Source: Pegea sp. RAD2-039 (lineage: Eukaryota; Chordata; Thaliacea; Salpida; Salpidae). From it: DNA of 64,000 nucleotides. The DNA lies in assembly GCA_034620365.1 (NCBI GenBank), contig JAQGEQ010000339.1, positions 744,001 to 808,000 on the forward strand. The letters run 5' to 3'. Both the position numbers and the translations under genes were made by a program. The notes under the pieces were generated by a model. It had not been told where the DNA came from. It searched no databases and worked only from the letters and a program-made list of their open reading frames with translations. How positions within the stretch are numbered: position 1 is the stretch's first letter; each line of letters starts with the position of its first letter. This document shows positions 52,446-63,621 of the stretch, in pieces.

Positions 52446-53481
52446 TAAAATTGATCTTCACTTTTCTGTGTAAATTCCTGTTTTTAATTGAATGTCTTTT
52501 CAATCTCAATTTAACTCTTTATGTGATTAGAATATTTTGTAAATGAAAAACTAATTTTAAGATTTAATAATCTTCAAATTGTTATAAGAAGCTGTTTAAG
52601 AGATTACTAAAATCTCAAATCAACGGAAGCACAGTTACGGTTTTTTTCTTTTACTATTCATTAAATTGAAACTTTCCATATTATCTGTACCATTAAATAA
52701 AAAAAGATTTTAAATTTATTATCAGATTATCTTCTTTAAATTTAGTAATTAGTTTTTGAGCTTTGATATTATTTTAATGCTGGTTTATTTATATACAAAC
52801 TATCTAATGTGTGTTTATTTTTACAGAACTACCATTAAAAAAATAAAACAGTCGAAAAATTATGTTTCTGAATATAAATAATGAGATAAAATACTTATAG
52901 ACAGATATTAATTTATTAAACTTATAGTATATAAACGAAAAGTAAGTGACAATCATGCAAAGTGTTAATAAAATGATAAAAAGTCACCAGAAACAATACA
53001 AGCACTTAATCAGCTATTATATTTAGCATTTTACTAAAAAATTGTTCACACCTTTATACCAAACCAAAAACATTAGCAATTTTTGAGACTCATTATCAAA
53101 TTGGGATATTTTTATTTGAAAACTTGACTCCAGAAAATTGAAAGACCTTTAAGCTCTTTTTAGAACACAAAATCTGATTGCATCTTTAGCAGTATACTCA
53201 TTTCTTGAAATTGAGATAGTAAAATTTTGACACGATTTGTATTTCCAATAATAATAATAAGATTTACTTTTTGCAAATACATTTTTATCAAATAAGTAAT
53301 AAAGTAGACAAGTTTTTAAAGTTTTCTCAATGAAAGTTTTTCAAAAACCAACATTTTTTTAGACTTTGATAAAGGGTATCGTTTAAGAAGCCTTATTTTA
53401 GAAATCTATTTCAATTAACAGAGAAATGAAATTCGAAATGAGAATAATTTTATAATATTTACGAATAAATAATTGACGTTA
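52446..53481. other. Convergent intergenic region between HYDIN and CBR copy 1
   Basis: HYDIN (+) and the carbonyl reductase gene (-) converge here, so the stretch should hold both 3' ends. An AATAAA overlaps the HYDIN stop (52444-52449) and another lies at about 52,696; either could serve polyadenylation. Nothing else is recognised. Confidence 0.5.
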
Positions 53482-54309
53482 TTACCATTTCAAAACTTTT
53501 TTATTAAACAAATATTTACCATGTGGTTCATTTACGTCAGGTGGAAGCAGACCAAGATAAACAGGTGTTTCAGCACCTTGGTCTGGTGACAAAGGGGCTT
53601 CTGGTCCTGTCATATCGGTCCTAACCCACCCAGGACAACAACAATTCATTAAAATGTCGTTTTTACCTTTTTCTCTAAGACGACGAGCTAGTATCTTGGT
53701 TAAAACTGTAACAGCAAGTTTTGAAACACCATAAACATGATCAGTGAATCCGTTTTCTTCTAAGGTCCCGTCTCTAGCATAACAAATATAATCTTGCATC
53801 TTCTGACTTAATTCTCCTTCAGTTAAAGAATCAGAACGAAAAAACTCTTTGAGAGAAGGACTACACTTTTTAAGTTCCGTCAAACTATAGGTAGAAGAAA
53901 TATTAACAACTCTACCTCCTGTTTTTATATAAGGAACTAATTGGTTACATGTGTTCAACATTCCAAAGTAATTAGTTCGTAAAGTTGTTTCTACAACTGT
54001 TTGAAAAGGAAGATTATCTTTTTTTCTGAAAAGGACTCCGGCATTATTAAATAAAACATCAATTCCTCCATATTTAGAATCCATATCATTTTTAAGGACT
54101 TTTATGCTTTCAGTACAATTAACATCAAGATCATGAAATTTTGGTTTCAACCCTTCATCTTCTAAAAGTTTAACTGCATCTAAACCTCTCTCTTTATTAC
54201 GTGAAGTCACATAAACATCACCATCAAATTTTTTACACAGAGCTCTCACTATAGCTAATCCAATTCCTTTATTAGATCCAGTTACAATTGCTACTTTACT
54301 GAAAGACAT
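53482..54309 (-). CDS. Carbonyl reductase [NADPH] (CBR1-like), tandem copy 1, intronless
   Basis: A single open frame of 275 aa, matching the usual CBR1 length (277). The start is the ATG at 54309; the frame extends one codon further upstream only as TTG. It is a classical short-chain dehydrogenase: the cofactor motif T10-G-S-N-K-G-I-G17, NNAG at 88-91, and the catalytic Ser139, Tyr193 and Lys197 (in YGVSK), which fall at the same numbers as in human CBR1. 'CCCPGWVRTDM' near 223-233 contains the Cys pair of the glutathione-binding region of CBR1, and 'GAETPVYL' near 245-252 is a CBR-specific block. The family reduces quinones, prostaglandins and other carbonyls with NADPH in the cytosol. Its N- and C-terminal parts are almost identical to copy 2, while residues 95-130 diverge. 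Confidence 0.96.
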   Translation of the reverse strand: MSFSKVAIVTGSNKGIGLAIVRALCKKFDGDVYVTSRNKERGLDAVKLLEDEGLKPKFHDLDVNCTESIKVLKNDMDSKYGGIDVLFNNAGVLFRKKDNLPFQTVVETTLRTNYFGMLNTCNQLVPYIKTGGRVVNISSTYSLTELKKCSPSLKEFFRSDSLTEGELSQKMQDYICYARDGTLEENGFTDHVYGVSKLAVTVLTKILARRLREKGKNDILMNCCCPGWVRTDMTGPEAPLSPDQGAETPVYLGLLPPDVNEPHGKYLFNKKVLKW

Positions 54310-54675
54310 CAAAGTAAACGTTTAGAGGAAATGGAATTAAATCTAATAAAATAAAATAATTTAGATATAGTACACAGAAATTGTTCAAAATAAAACATGC
54401 AATAAATGAAAATACTATCAAAAAAGTTTTATTACTTGTGAAACAACTAAATCATGATGTGTATATATAGTAGTTCTATTATAAACTTCTGAAGATTATA
54501 AGTTAGTATAAAAATGATGAAGAAAGCAAACACAAAAAAACTGTTGGTAATCAAGACAGGATAGAAGTATATTTAATGACTGAAATACGTTCAAAACTAG
54601 ATATTTGATAGAAATTGACAGAGTAGAAATACAGTTTACCACTTGGGCCCAGATGGTTGGTTGTTCATTCTACTA
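54310..54675. other. Spacer between CBR copies 1 and 2
   Basis: AT-rich spacer of 366 bases. It should hold the promoter of copy 1 and the 3' end of copy 2. The bases just before the copy 1 start (GTTTACTTTG) match those before copy 2's second ATG (GTTTACCTTA), so the duplicated unit extends slightly beyond the coding part. Confidence 0.5.
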
Positions 54676-55518
54676 TTACCATTTCTTAACTCTTTTATTA
54701 AACAAATATTTACCATGTGGTTCATTTACGTCAGGTGGAAGCAGACCAAGATAAACAGGTGTTTCAGCACCTTGGTCTGGTGACAAAGGGGCTTCTGGTC
54801 CTGTCATATCGGTCCTAACCCACCCAGGACAGCAACAATTCATTAAAATATCATTTTTACCTTTTTCTCTAAGACGACGAGCTAGTACCTTGGTTAAAAC
54901 TGTAACAGCAAGTTTTGAAACACCATAAACTTGATCAGTGAATCCATTTTCTTCTAAGGTTCCGTCTCTAGCATAACAAATATAATCTTGCATCTTCTGA
55001 CTTAATTCTCCTTCAGTTAAAGAATCAGAACGAAAAAACTCTTTGAGAGAAGGACTACACTTTCTAAGCTCCATCAAACTGTATGTAGCAGAAATATTAA
55101 CAACTCTACCTCCAGAACGCATAATCGGAACTAATTGGTTACATGTGTTCAACATTCCAAAGTAATTAGTTCGCAAAGTTGCTTTTGCTACCTCGCCAAG
55201 AGGAATTCTTTCAGTATTCTTAAACTGAATTCCGGCATTATTAAATAAAACATCAATTCCTCCATATTTCACTTTCATTTCTCTTCGTAACGCTTTTATG
55301 CTTTCAATACAATTAACATCAAGATAATGATGTTTTGGTTTCAACCCTTCATCTTCTAAAAGTTTAACTGCATCTAAACCTCTCTCTTTATTACGTGAAG
55401 TCACATAAACATCACCATCAAATTTTTTACACAGAGCTCTCACTATAGCTAATCCAATTCCTTTATTAGATCCAGTTACTACTGCTACCTTATTCAGACA
55501 CATTAAGGTAAACTTCAT
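54676..55518 (-). CDS. Carbonyl reductase [NADPH] (CBR1-like), tandem copy 2, intronless
   Basis: An open frame of 280 aa from the ATG at 55518, or 275 aa from the ATG at 55503. The second start aligns with copies 1 and 3 and is preferred; the first adds only MKFTL, which corresponds to untranslated sequence in copy 1. The SDR cofactor motif TGSNKGIG, NNAG, catalytic Ser (NISATYS), Tyr and Lys (YGVSK) and CCCPGWVRTDM are all intact. Residues 130-275 are nearly identical to copy 1, including the insert-like 'LKEFFRSDSLTEGELSQKM'. The middle (residues 58-125) differs from both other copies. The expected activity is as for copy 1, with perhaps another substrate preference. Confidence 0.95.
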   Translation of the reverse strand: MKFTLMCLNKVAVVTGSNKGIGLAIVRALCKKFDGDVYVTSRNKERGLDAVKLLEDEGLKPKHHYLDVNCIESIKALRREMKVKYGGIDVLFNNAGIQFKNTERIPLGEVAKATLRTNYFGMLNTCNQLVPIMRSGGRVVNISATYSLMELRKCSPSLKEFFRSDSLTEGELSQKMQDYICYARDGTLEENGFTDQVYGVSKLAVTVLTKVLARRLREKGKNDILMNCCCPGWVRTDMTGPEAPLSPDQGAETPVYLGLLPPDVNEPHGKYLFNKRVKKW

Positions 55519-56156
55519 CTTATAACAATGAATTCTGGAAGCAAATTAAATTGAAATTAAAAGATGTTAGTATTTTAAGTTAATAACACTTGATTCAATA
55601 AAAAGAATAATTATCTTAAAGTAGTTAGAAATTTATACATTTATGTCTTGTCTTAACATGTTATAGTTTTATTAAGAACTTATTAAAGCTTAAGTAGTAA
55701 TTATTTGATCAAATAATAGTATTTTTAGACATTTCTTTAGATTTCTACAAAGATTATCTCATAATAGAATGTCTAAATAAATCATAAAATAGAAATTATT
55801 ATTAGCCTACAATTCTTTTATATAATGCATAAGACATTATTTATAATCACTAACATATTATTCAAGTATACAAGTATCCAATTATTTGTAAGATTAATTG
55901 AAAAGCAGAAATTATTTGCAACTATATATTAAGACAACATTTAAGAAAATATCAGAAATCAAGTTTCAAATTATCTAATAAATGAAAGATTCATAGAAAG
56001 CAATTAAACCTCTAGAATTACATTATTACATAAATTATAGCTTAAGTAGCATAAGGACAACCAGAAGTCAGAAAATTAAAGTTAAATGTCAATAAATTAC
56101 TTATATACAAATTGACAAACAACATGACAATGGTCATATGGTCGAGAATGTCTTAA
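55519..56156. other. Spacer between CBR copies 2 and 3
   Basis: AT-rich spacer of 638 bases with no recognisable feature. Confidence 0.5.
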
Positions 56157-56984
56157 CTACCATTCATGGACTTTTTTCTCAGATAAATACTTGCCATGTG
56201 GTTCAGTAAGATCAGATGGAAGTAAAGAAAGATAAACAGGTGTCTCAGCACCTTGATCTGGTGACAGAGGGGCTTTAGGTCCAGCCATATCAGTCCTAAC
56301 CCACCCAGGACAGCAACAATTCAACAATATATCATTTTTACCATTTTCTCTGAGACGTTTAGCTAAAATTCTTGTCATAACTGTAACACCAATCTTTGAA
56401 ACACCATAAGCTGTATTTGGAAATCCATTAGTTTCATGAGTTCCTTCTTTAGCATATTCAACAAAGTTTTTCATCTTTTCTGTCAGATCTTCTTCTGTTA
56501 TGGTATCAGAACGGAAAAAATCTTGAAGAGGTTGACTACATTTTTTTACACTCCAAGCACTAACCATACTTGAGACATTAACAACTCTTCCTTTTGGCTT
56601 CATAATTGGAATTAGAATATTACAAGCATTCAAGGTACTGAAGTAATTTGTTTGAAGTGTTACCTCAGCTTGCTCTGAAAATGGAGCTGTACTTGATTGC
56701 TTATATGCGATTCCTGCATTATTTACTAAAACATCAATTCCTCCATATTTAGACTCCATATCATTCTTAAGGACTTTTATACTTTCAACATCATCGATAT
56801 CAAGCTGATGAAATTTTGGTTTCAACCCTTCATCTTCTAAAAGTTTGACTGCATCTAAACCTCTCTCTTCATTACGTGAAGTCACATAAACATCACCATC
56901 AAATTTTTTACACAGAGCTCTCACTATAGCTAATCCAATTCCTTTATTAGATCCAGTTACAATTGCTACTTTACTGAAAGACAT
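56157..56984 (-). CDS. Carbonyl reductase [NADPH] (CBR1-like), tandem copy 3, intronless
   Basis: An open frame of 275 aa from the ATG at 56984. The SDR motifs are complete: TGSNKGIG at 10-17, NNAG at 88-91, Ser139 in NVSSMVS, Tyr193/Lys197 in 'TAYGVSKIGVTVM', and 'CCCPGWVRTDMAGPKAPL'. Between residues 95 and 215 it is the most CBR1-like of the three ('FFRSDTITEEDL', 'AYGVSKIGVTV', 'DMAGPKA'). It therefore probably represents the ancestral form, with copies 1 and 2 derived. The first 57 residues are practically identical to copy 1, which suggests gene conversion between copies. Confidence 0.95.
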   Translation of the reverse strand: MSFSKVAIVTGSNKGIGLAIVRALCKKFDGDVYVTSRNEERGLDAVKLLEDEGLKPKFHQLDIDDVESIKVLKNDMESKYGGIDVLVNNAGIAYKQSSTAPFSEQAEVTLQTNYFSTLNACNILIPIMKPKGRVVNVSSMVSAWSVKKCSQPLQDFFRSDTITEEDLTEKMKNFVEYAKEGTHETNGFPNTAYGVSKIGVTVMTRILAKRLRENGKNDILLNCCCPGWVRTDMAGPKAPLSPDQGAETPVYLSLLPSDLTEPHGKYLSEKKVHEW

Positions 56985-59900
56985 TTTCTATAATAGTTCT
57001 CTGTTGTATCTGAAAGTTTATGTAAAAACAAATAATCAAAACTCATATAAAAACTCTTAGAAACGAATTTATATTAACATATCTATTCTAAATAATTAGA
57101 AATATATTATAAAAAGGATATTTTTAAGCCAAGTGATTCTATATTTTTTTGAGTTTTAACTTTTAGGATTTAATTCTTAAAGATCATGGCCTCATTATAA
57201 AAATAAAATTACCAAAAGATGACACTTCTAATAGCATCTAATTCTAATAAATATCAACATCATTTAAAAGCTAAAAAACTTTTTAGAACAGCTTTGACAA
57301 AAAAGCCAATAATAAGATTTAATTTTTAATAAATTAAATAAGCAAGTTAAACTAAAATTGATATCATAAATAAAAAACTAAAGTATATAATTTATTTGTA
57401 GTGAAGTAAAAAATTAATTAAATAATAAACCTAAAGAAACAAAATCAATAATGGAATTAGTCAATAAAGCTTATAACATAATTGCAAAAAAAAATTAAAA
57501 GGAGACTATTAAACTGCTTTCGACTTTAACAAAGCTTGATAATTTAAATTAAAAATTATAAAATAAAAAATAATTGAATATAATTAATAATGTATAATCA
57601 TAATTTGATTTTGAAAATATGCAAAAAAGTTTAATAAACATAAACCAAATATTAGTCAACTAGTTTAGTTATTCAGGAGTTAATGAAAATTTACCATAAA
57701 AAAACATTTACATAAAAAAACTAAAACTAAATCATTTCTATCAAAATATAATAAGATCAAAAAACTTAAAAATAACAAAAACAAAGTAATCTATGTTCGG
57801 CATTTAATATACACCATGAAATATTGTTTTCATTTTTTGCAAAAGTTTAACCGTAACTTTAGGCAAGTTGATCTTAGCATAAAAAGTCATTTTATCGCCA
57901 AAAATTATTTAACTTGCAACATTACGTTTATTGCACAACCAAGTAAAATAAATTTGTACGAAAAAACTTATTCCTTAGAATTATTGTATTGCACCACAAT
58001 TAATTAATCTAACAAAATTCCTTTGAACAAAACTATGAATAATAGTAATGGAAGAAAATTACGTGGGTGTAAAATAAAAGAAAGTGGTTTTAAACATACA
58101 GATGAAAGAATAAGAATTAATTTTATTTGTAACAATTTTGGAAACGACCTACCTGATGAAATAAAGTTTTAATCAATTTAATAACCCTCGTCAAAATGTT
58201 GTTGTAGATAGTTTATGATTAATTTTGTTAATAAACCTAGTTTGTTTCAAATTAATCTAAGCCAATGAAAAACAACTCATGCAAAGTACGGACATCTTCT
58301 TCCAAGTACGAGATTTGATTATTTTTTTCAATCAATGGGTTTCTGTATATCTAAAATAATTAGATATATATATAAAAAGAATCATAGATACAAAAATATT
58401 TAAAAGAGTAAATAACTCAAGAACATTAATATTTTTTAAACCTTATTAGTTTTAAAAGCAATGGCCCATATTACAGTTCAATTTTCTCAAATTAATTAGA
58501 GCATGAATAAACTATAAAGTGATTATGCGAACATAGTATACGATTTTGTAAAATCAGACGAATAATCATTTGTAACATCGACTTTTACAAGATTTAGAAA
58601 GACGTTGTTGGTGTCTAACATTTCATTAAATTTTCGCAATAATGTTTACCAACTCACAAGCTGCCTTACCGAAAAGTAACGGTGTTATAATTGGAAAGGT
58701 AACTATAAAGTTTGGTATAACAACTCGGAAACCTGTATCAACAGTAAAAGTTGTATAACTTACATTGACAATGTAATATATATTAGACATGATAAAAAAT
58801 TGTTTACAATTGAGTAAGATGTTCACTTGTTCAACACAAATTTCTTAAATAAAATGGCATTGAAAATATTTAACTACAAACTTTCTAACCTACAAACTAA
58901 TATTAAACATTAAAATATGTTACAGTAAAATGCTATCCAGATTTATACAGTTTTATAGACAAGAAAAGATCTTTGGTTACTAGTTGAGCAGATTTTATTC
59001 TTAATCATAAATTATCATTTGAACAAACAGAAGCCAAAGTAATTTCATTTACTGACCCTGTAACTACACTAAATTATATCATCAGACCTAACTATTTCAA
59101 AATTTATTAAAATCTGATTTAAGTAGTTTTGTCAGCAAGTCATAATGCTACTCATTCTATTCATTTTTTCACTTACTCTGTTATTTATATTTGAATGATA
59201 ACTTGTTTACCTATGGTTCTGTAGTGTTCCTATTTTCTTTTTTACATTAATTTATACTAAACTGTGATACTTAAGACCTTTTCATTATCTTTCCTCAGAC
59301 CTATTGCTTTGTGTTTCTTATAAGAGCTGTTAATTTGTCATCTCCATCCATGGGTTGAGTAAAGGAAAAAATAGAAGTAAATTCAACTTCATTTGATAAA
59401 TGTACAGAATGCTTTAAAGAAAATCTAAAATGATGGACAGTCCTTGTTAAATAAGCTTGACTCTTAATGATTATAGTTTTCAAGAAACCGTACTAACACT
59501 TGAATGTAGAAAAAAGGTTTTTTAAATTTATATCGATCGTAAATCAGTGAAATCTGTTTACTCCTGGATCTGTAAGATTTATCATCTCTGATTAACTTTA
59601 ATGGTCTCTTCTTATTCTTATGAAGAGTATTTAATACAATCAACTGATAGCAGTTTCTTCTATTTCTACATGAAACTTTTTTTAATGTCTTTTCAACTAA
59701 ATATTTCCTAATATTTTTTCTGTATCACAATGTCGTATTAGGTAAATACATCTTGCTTTAAGTCATATAAAACTTCTTTTATCAAAGAATATTCTAAAGT
59801 TTTTATTTCTTCAGTATTTTCTTGACTATTGTAATTGCTAAGATATAAAATTCTTTTTTCTTTTTAATCTTGTAAAAGATTTTTTAAGTCTAGATAACCG

Positions 59901-60374
59901 CGAACATAATTCGCCTCAGAATATTTTAAAAAAACTTTAGGAATGCCTCAATAGAACTACTTTTGAGAAAAATCTTATTTTTATTGTAGTATTTCGAACT
60001 TTTTGTAAATAATATTAAAAATTATCTATACCATCAAATAAAGTTTGAGACTTTCAAAGTAAAGATTAGAATAGAAAACAGTTTGTAACATATCAACTTA
60101 ACTGCTTTTAAATAAACACCAACAACTTAAACTATTATTTCCAAACAAGTCACTTACATCTACAAACTTTGAGGGAAGAAATTTTTTAATAATTCTAGAT
60201 TATTTTACTTCGAATAGATGAAATTACATCTCATTATACACAAGTAATGTGATAATTTTTTAAGTAGAATCAATTACTAATCAAAACCATCAAAATAAAA
60301 CTAAAATAAATTAGAGATAAAAATATATTTTTTTATATTTAGTAACCAGATAGATAAAGATTTTTATCAGTTGA
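56985..60374. other. Intergenic region, mostly empty; possible unidentified minus-strand exons
   Basis: AT-rich stretch between CBR copy 3 and the end of the ACSL gene. Apart from the candidate exons near 58,252-58,830 listed separately, and a 40-codon exon-like frame at about 59,301-59,425 (minus), nothing is recognised. The 3' untranslated region of ACSL should lie just below 60,375. Confidence 0.45.
58252..58826 (-). CDS. Possible terminal exons of an unidentified small membrane protein gene
   Basis: On the minus strand a frame at 58350-58252 follows a good acceptor (ATTATTTTAG). It encodes 32 residues ending NNQISYLEEDVRTL...FFIGLD and a TAA. Upstream, about 58,745-58,640, a frame contains a hydrophobic stretch 'VVIPNFIVTFPIITPLLFG' long enough to cross a membrane. 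A GTAAAC donor at about 58,638 would join the two in phase. I do not recognise the protein, and the exons could be chance frames. They lie between CBR copy 3 and ACSL and read in the same direction. Confidence 0.25.
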
Positions 60375-63300
60375 TTAATCAAGACCTTCATAAAGCTTAC
60401 CAATCTCAGTTTTATATCTTTCGGAAATTTGAGGCCTACGAGCCTTGAAAGTTGGTGTAAGCAAATCATTTTCCACTGAAAATAATTCTTCACTCAAAAA
60501 AATGCGTTTCGGCTGAAAAAAAAAATATCAGAGCAATCAGATGAAGACATAAAATATCCTCACCAATTCAAAAGATCTTAATTTCCTTTCTTTCCCCAAA
60601 GATATCATATCTTCATGGATAAGGTCAGTAAGCTTTTTATTCTTACAAAGTTCTCCGAAAGGCCTAGGTTTTATTCCTTTGGATAAAGCCCAACCACTAA
60701 TGGTTTCAACATCAGGAACAACAACTGCAACTAGACTCGATTTCAAGCTTTCTCCATAGATAAAAACCTTTTAGAAGATCAATGTTGTAAATTGTAAATA
60801 TTGATTCAAATCAATTTTCTTGTGAACTTACTTGTGCAACTGGAACACTTTGAACAAGAACTTGTTCAATTTTTTCAGGAGCAATATATTCTCCTTGTGA
60901 TAATTTAAATATATGTTTCTTCCTATCTATGATCTTTAAGGAACCATTCTGAAATTATTTTATCATTATTATTTCTACTCCAAAATAAAATGAATTTTCA
61001 ATAAGTAAAGATTACTAACTGGAAGCCACATTCCAACATCACCAGTATGAAGCCAACCATCTTCATCTAAAGCTTCTTTAGTTTTTTCTTCATCTTTATA
61101 GTAGCCTTTGAAAATATTTGTTCCTCTAGCACATATTTCACCCTTTCCATCTTTAGCAAAGTAATTCTTTTCAGGAACGTCTACTAATTTGACTTCATTA
61201 CAAAGAACGGGGGTACCAACACTCCCAGAAAAGTAATCTCCAGGAAGAGACACAGAAATAGCAGCTGTTGATTCAGTTTGTCCATAACCTTTCAAAATCG
61301 TTTAGTTATTAATTTTATTTAAGTTGAAGATTATATGTAAAAGTTAAGTTGATACTTTAAAAGTTATTAAACTAAATGCACAGGTTAGAAAGTATCAGTT
61401 TATCGACCAAGGAGCCTAAACTGAATTAAAATATCAGCAAATCAGTAAACCTTGTCAAAATGCTTCATTAAATTACTTTTCATTCATGCAAACTAAACTC
61501 AACGAATTAGCTGTATGAATGAAGGATTCCAACTTCATTTTTATTACTTGATGATAAAAAATGCTAACATTGAAAAATTGAAAAAATTATTTAAAAATTA
61601 GAACCTTCGGTAAATGGGACACCAAGGGCACATCTCATAAAGTTCAGGACATCACTTGAAATAGGAGCAGCTCCAGTGATGCATACTTTTACTCTGCCTC
61701 CAAATAAACGTTGAATTTTTCTAAGCAGTAATAAACTTTTAGATTTGATATGTCAGCACTTTTCACGTAACAATTTAAAGTAACTAAAATATTACTTTTA
61801 TTGAAGATTATTTTATTTTTCTATCTTCAATATAAACTATTTTATTTAAGTTCCCGAAATTATTAAAATTAAGGTTTTCTAATTATGTATTTTTATTGAG
61901 AGACAAAACTTAGAAATAGCTTAAAGTGATTATTTTTACATACTAAAAAGAAGATGTTGTGACTAGAAGAAAAACTGACCTAAAGACAAATGTATCCCAC
62001 CAAGTATTTTTGCTGACAAAACCTTTTTCTAAGTTTTTAACTTTATGCTGAGTGGCTTTAGAAAGCATGAACGACTTAATACGAGAGTTAGATGCTCCTT
62101 GGTGAATCTGGAAACAAGTTATGTGGAAAAAACTCAAAGAAGTAACAACTATTTCAAACTAGTTGTCTATTCAAAATACTTTGTCAAACAATCGATTGAT
62201 TAGTCTTGGAACCATAGGGAAGACTGTTGGTCTCAAAGCAGCCACATCACTTAATAAAAGTTTAATGTCTCCTTGAAAAAATCCAACACTAGAAAAAAAG
62301 TTTAAACTCAAAAGCCAGTTTGATGTCAAACAATCATTTATTTATAATATTCAACAAAGTTGATAAGAGTTTATGTTAAAATCAATATGCTTTTTCAGTA
62401 GAAAAAATAGTTTAAACTCGCGTGTTAATGTTGTTATTTCTAAATTAAAAATTACTTTACCTTCCTCCAACACAATAAATCATGTTAGAAACAACTCGTT
62501 CGAAGACATGAGGCAGAGGTAGATAAGATATGTGAACATCTTTATTAGATATTTGGAAAAAAGACTACAGATAAAAAAATCAATCAAATTTCGACTTTTC
62601 AGAAAATATATATTTTGTTTGTAAAGAGTTAGTCATGCTTACATCTTTTCCAATTGCGTAAACACCCATTATATTTGCAATTAAGTTTCCGTGAGTTAGC
62701 ATAACGCCTTTTGGCATTCCAGTTGTACCACTTGTAAAGCATATTGTATGAAGATCTTCGGATTTAGGAGGCTATATAACAATTTCAACATCACTACCAA
62801 ATAATTTATCTCAAATATATTTTACAAATTGACAAAAACAACTTCTGAATTTATAGGATTCAAATCTTACAACAAATTCTTGAAGATTGGATCTTCCTTT
62901 TGCTTGTACATCATTAAAAGTTAAAACTTCAGTGTTAGAAGCAGCAGCAAAATCCATAACGTCACGAGAAGGATTCTCCATTAGTATTAAAGTTTGAATT
63001 TTGTATTTGTCATCCTTTATTCCAGTTAAAAGATTTATTGCTTTTTGATTTGTATCAATCACAATAATTTGAAGCTCACCTATAAAAGTGATTTTATAAA
63101 TTAAGTTTAAAAGTAATCAAAAATTAGACATACATAGATTGACAATGTGCTCAATTGACTGTGGACCCAAAGTGTCATACAATGGCACACTGACCATAGA
63201 AAAACTATTACAAGCTTGTTCCGTCAATTTCCATTCAATGCAATTTTGAGAATAAATACCAATAAACTGGCTGTTTTCAGCCTTGGCCCCGCATTGCATA

Positions 63301-63621
63301 AGACCAGAACCAAACTGTTGACTTTGGTCCAAGACCTGATGAAATGGAAATATTTTAAATACTTTTTGATTAGCTGATTTGTATCAGTTATTAGGATTAA
63401 AATTTTCACTTCAAATTTAAGGCTGAGCAATATCTAGAAACTGCATAAAAAGACGTTAACACAATCTAATAAAATAAAAACAAGTAACTAGTCAATATAT
63501 TAGTTAAATACAAAATGAATCATTAGTTATAATTTTAGAATTAGTTTAGAAACCTCTTGATATGTTATCCAAGTGTATGGATCATTAGGAGCTGGTCTTT
63601 TACCAACACAAGGCCCACCAT
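60375..63621 (-). CDS. ACSL: Long-chain-fatty-acid--CoA ligase, ACSL1/5/6 type (5' end missing)
   Basis: Twelve exons traced with matching phase: 63621-63554, 63335-63134, 63079-62871, 62771-62643, 62564-62461, 62288-62180, 62107-61980, 61720-61605, 61288-61020, 60948-60832, 60767-60564 and 60512-60375 (stop TAA). They give about 590 residues; vertebrate ACSLs have about 700, so roughly 100 N-terminal residues, including the membrane anchor, are missing. Blocks in order are 'GPCVGKRP', '[10 protein letters not shown]', '[12 protein letters not shown]', the AMP-binding motif '[11 protein letters not shown]', '[12 protein letters not shown]', '[11 protein letters not shown]', '[14 protein letters not shown]', 'YGQTEST', '[12 protein letters not shown]', '[24 protein letters not shown]' (fatty-acyl signature) and '[15 protein letters not shown]'. 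The enzyme activates long-chain fatty acids to acyl-CoA at ER, mitochondrial or peroxisomal membranes. All catalytic blocks are intact. Confidence 0.95.
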
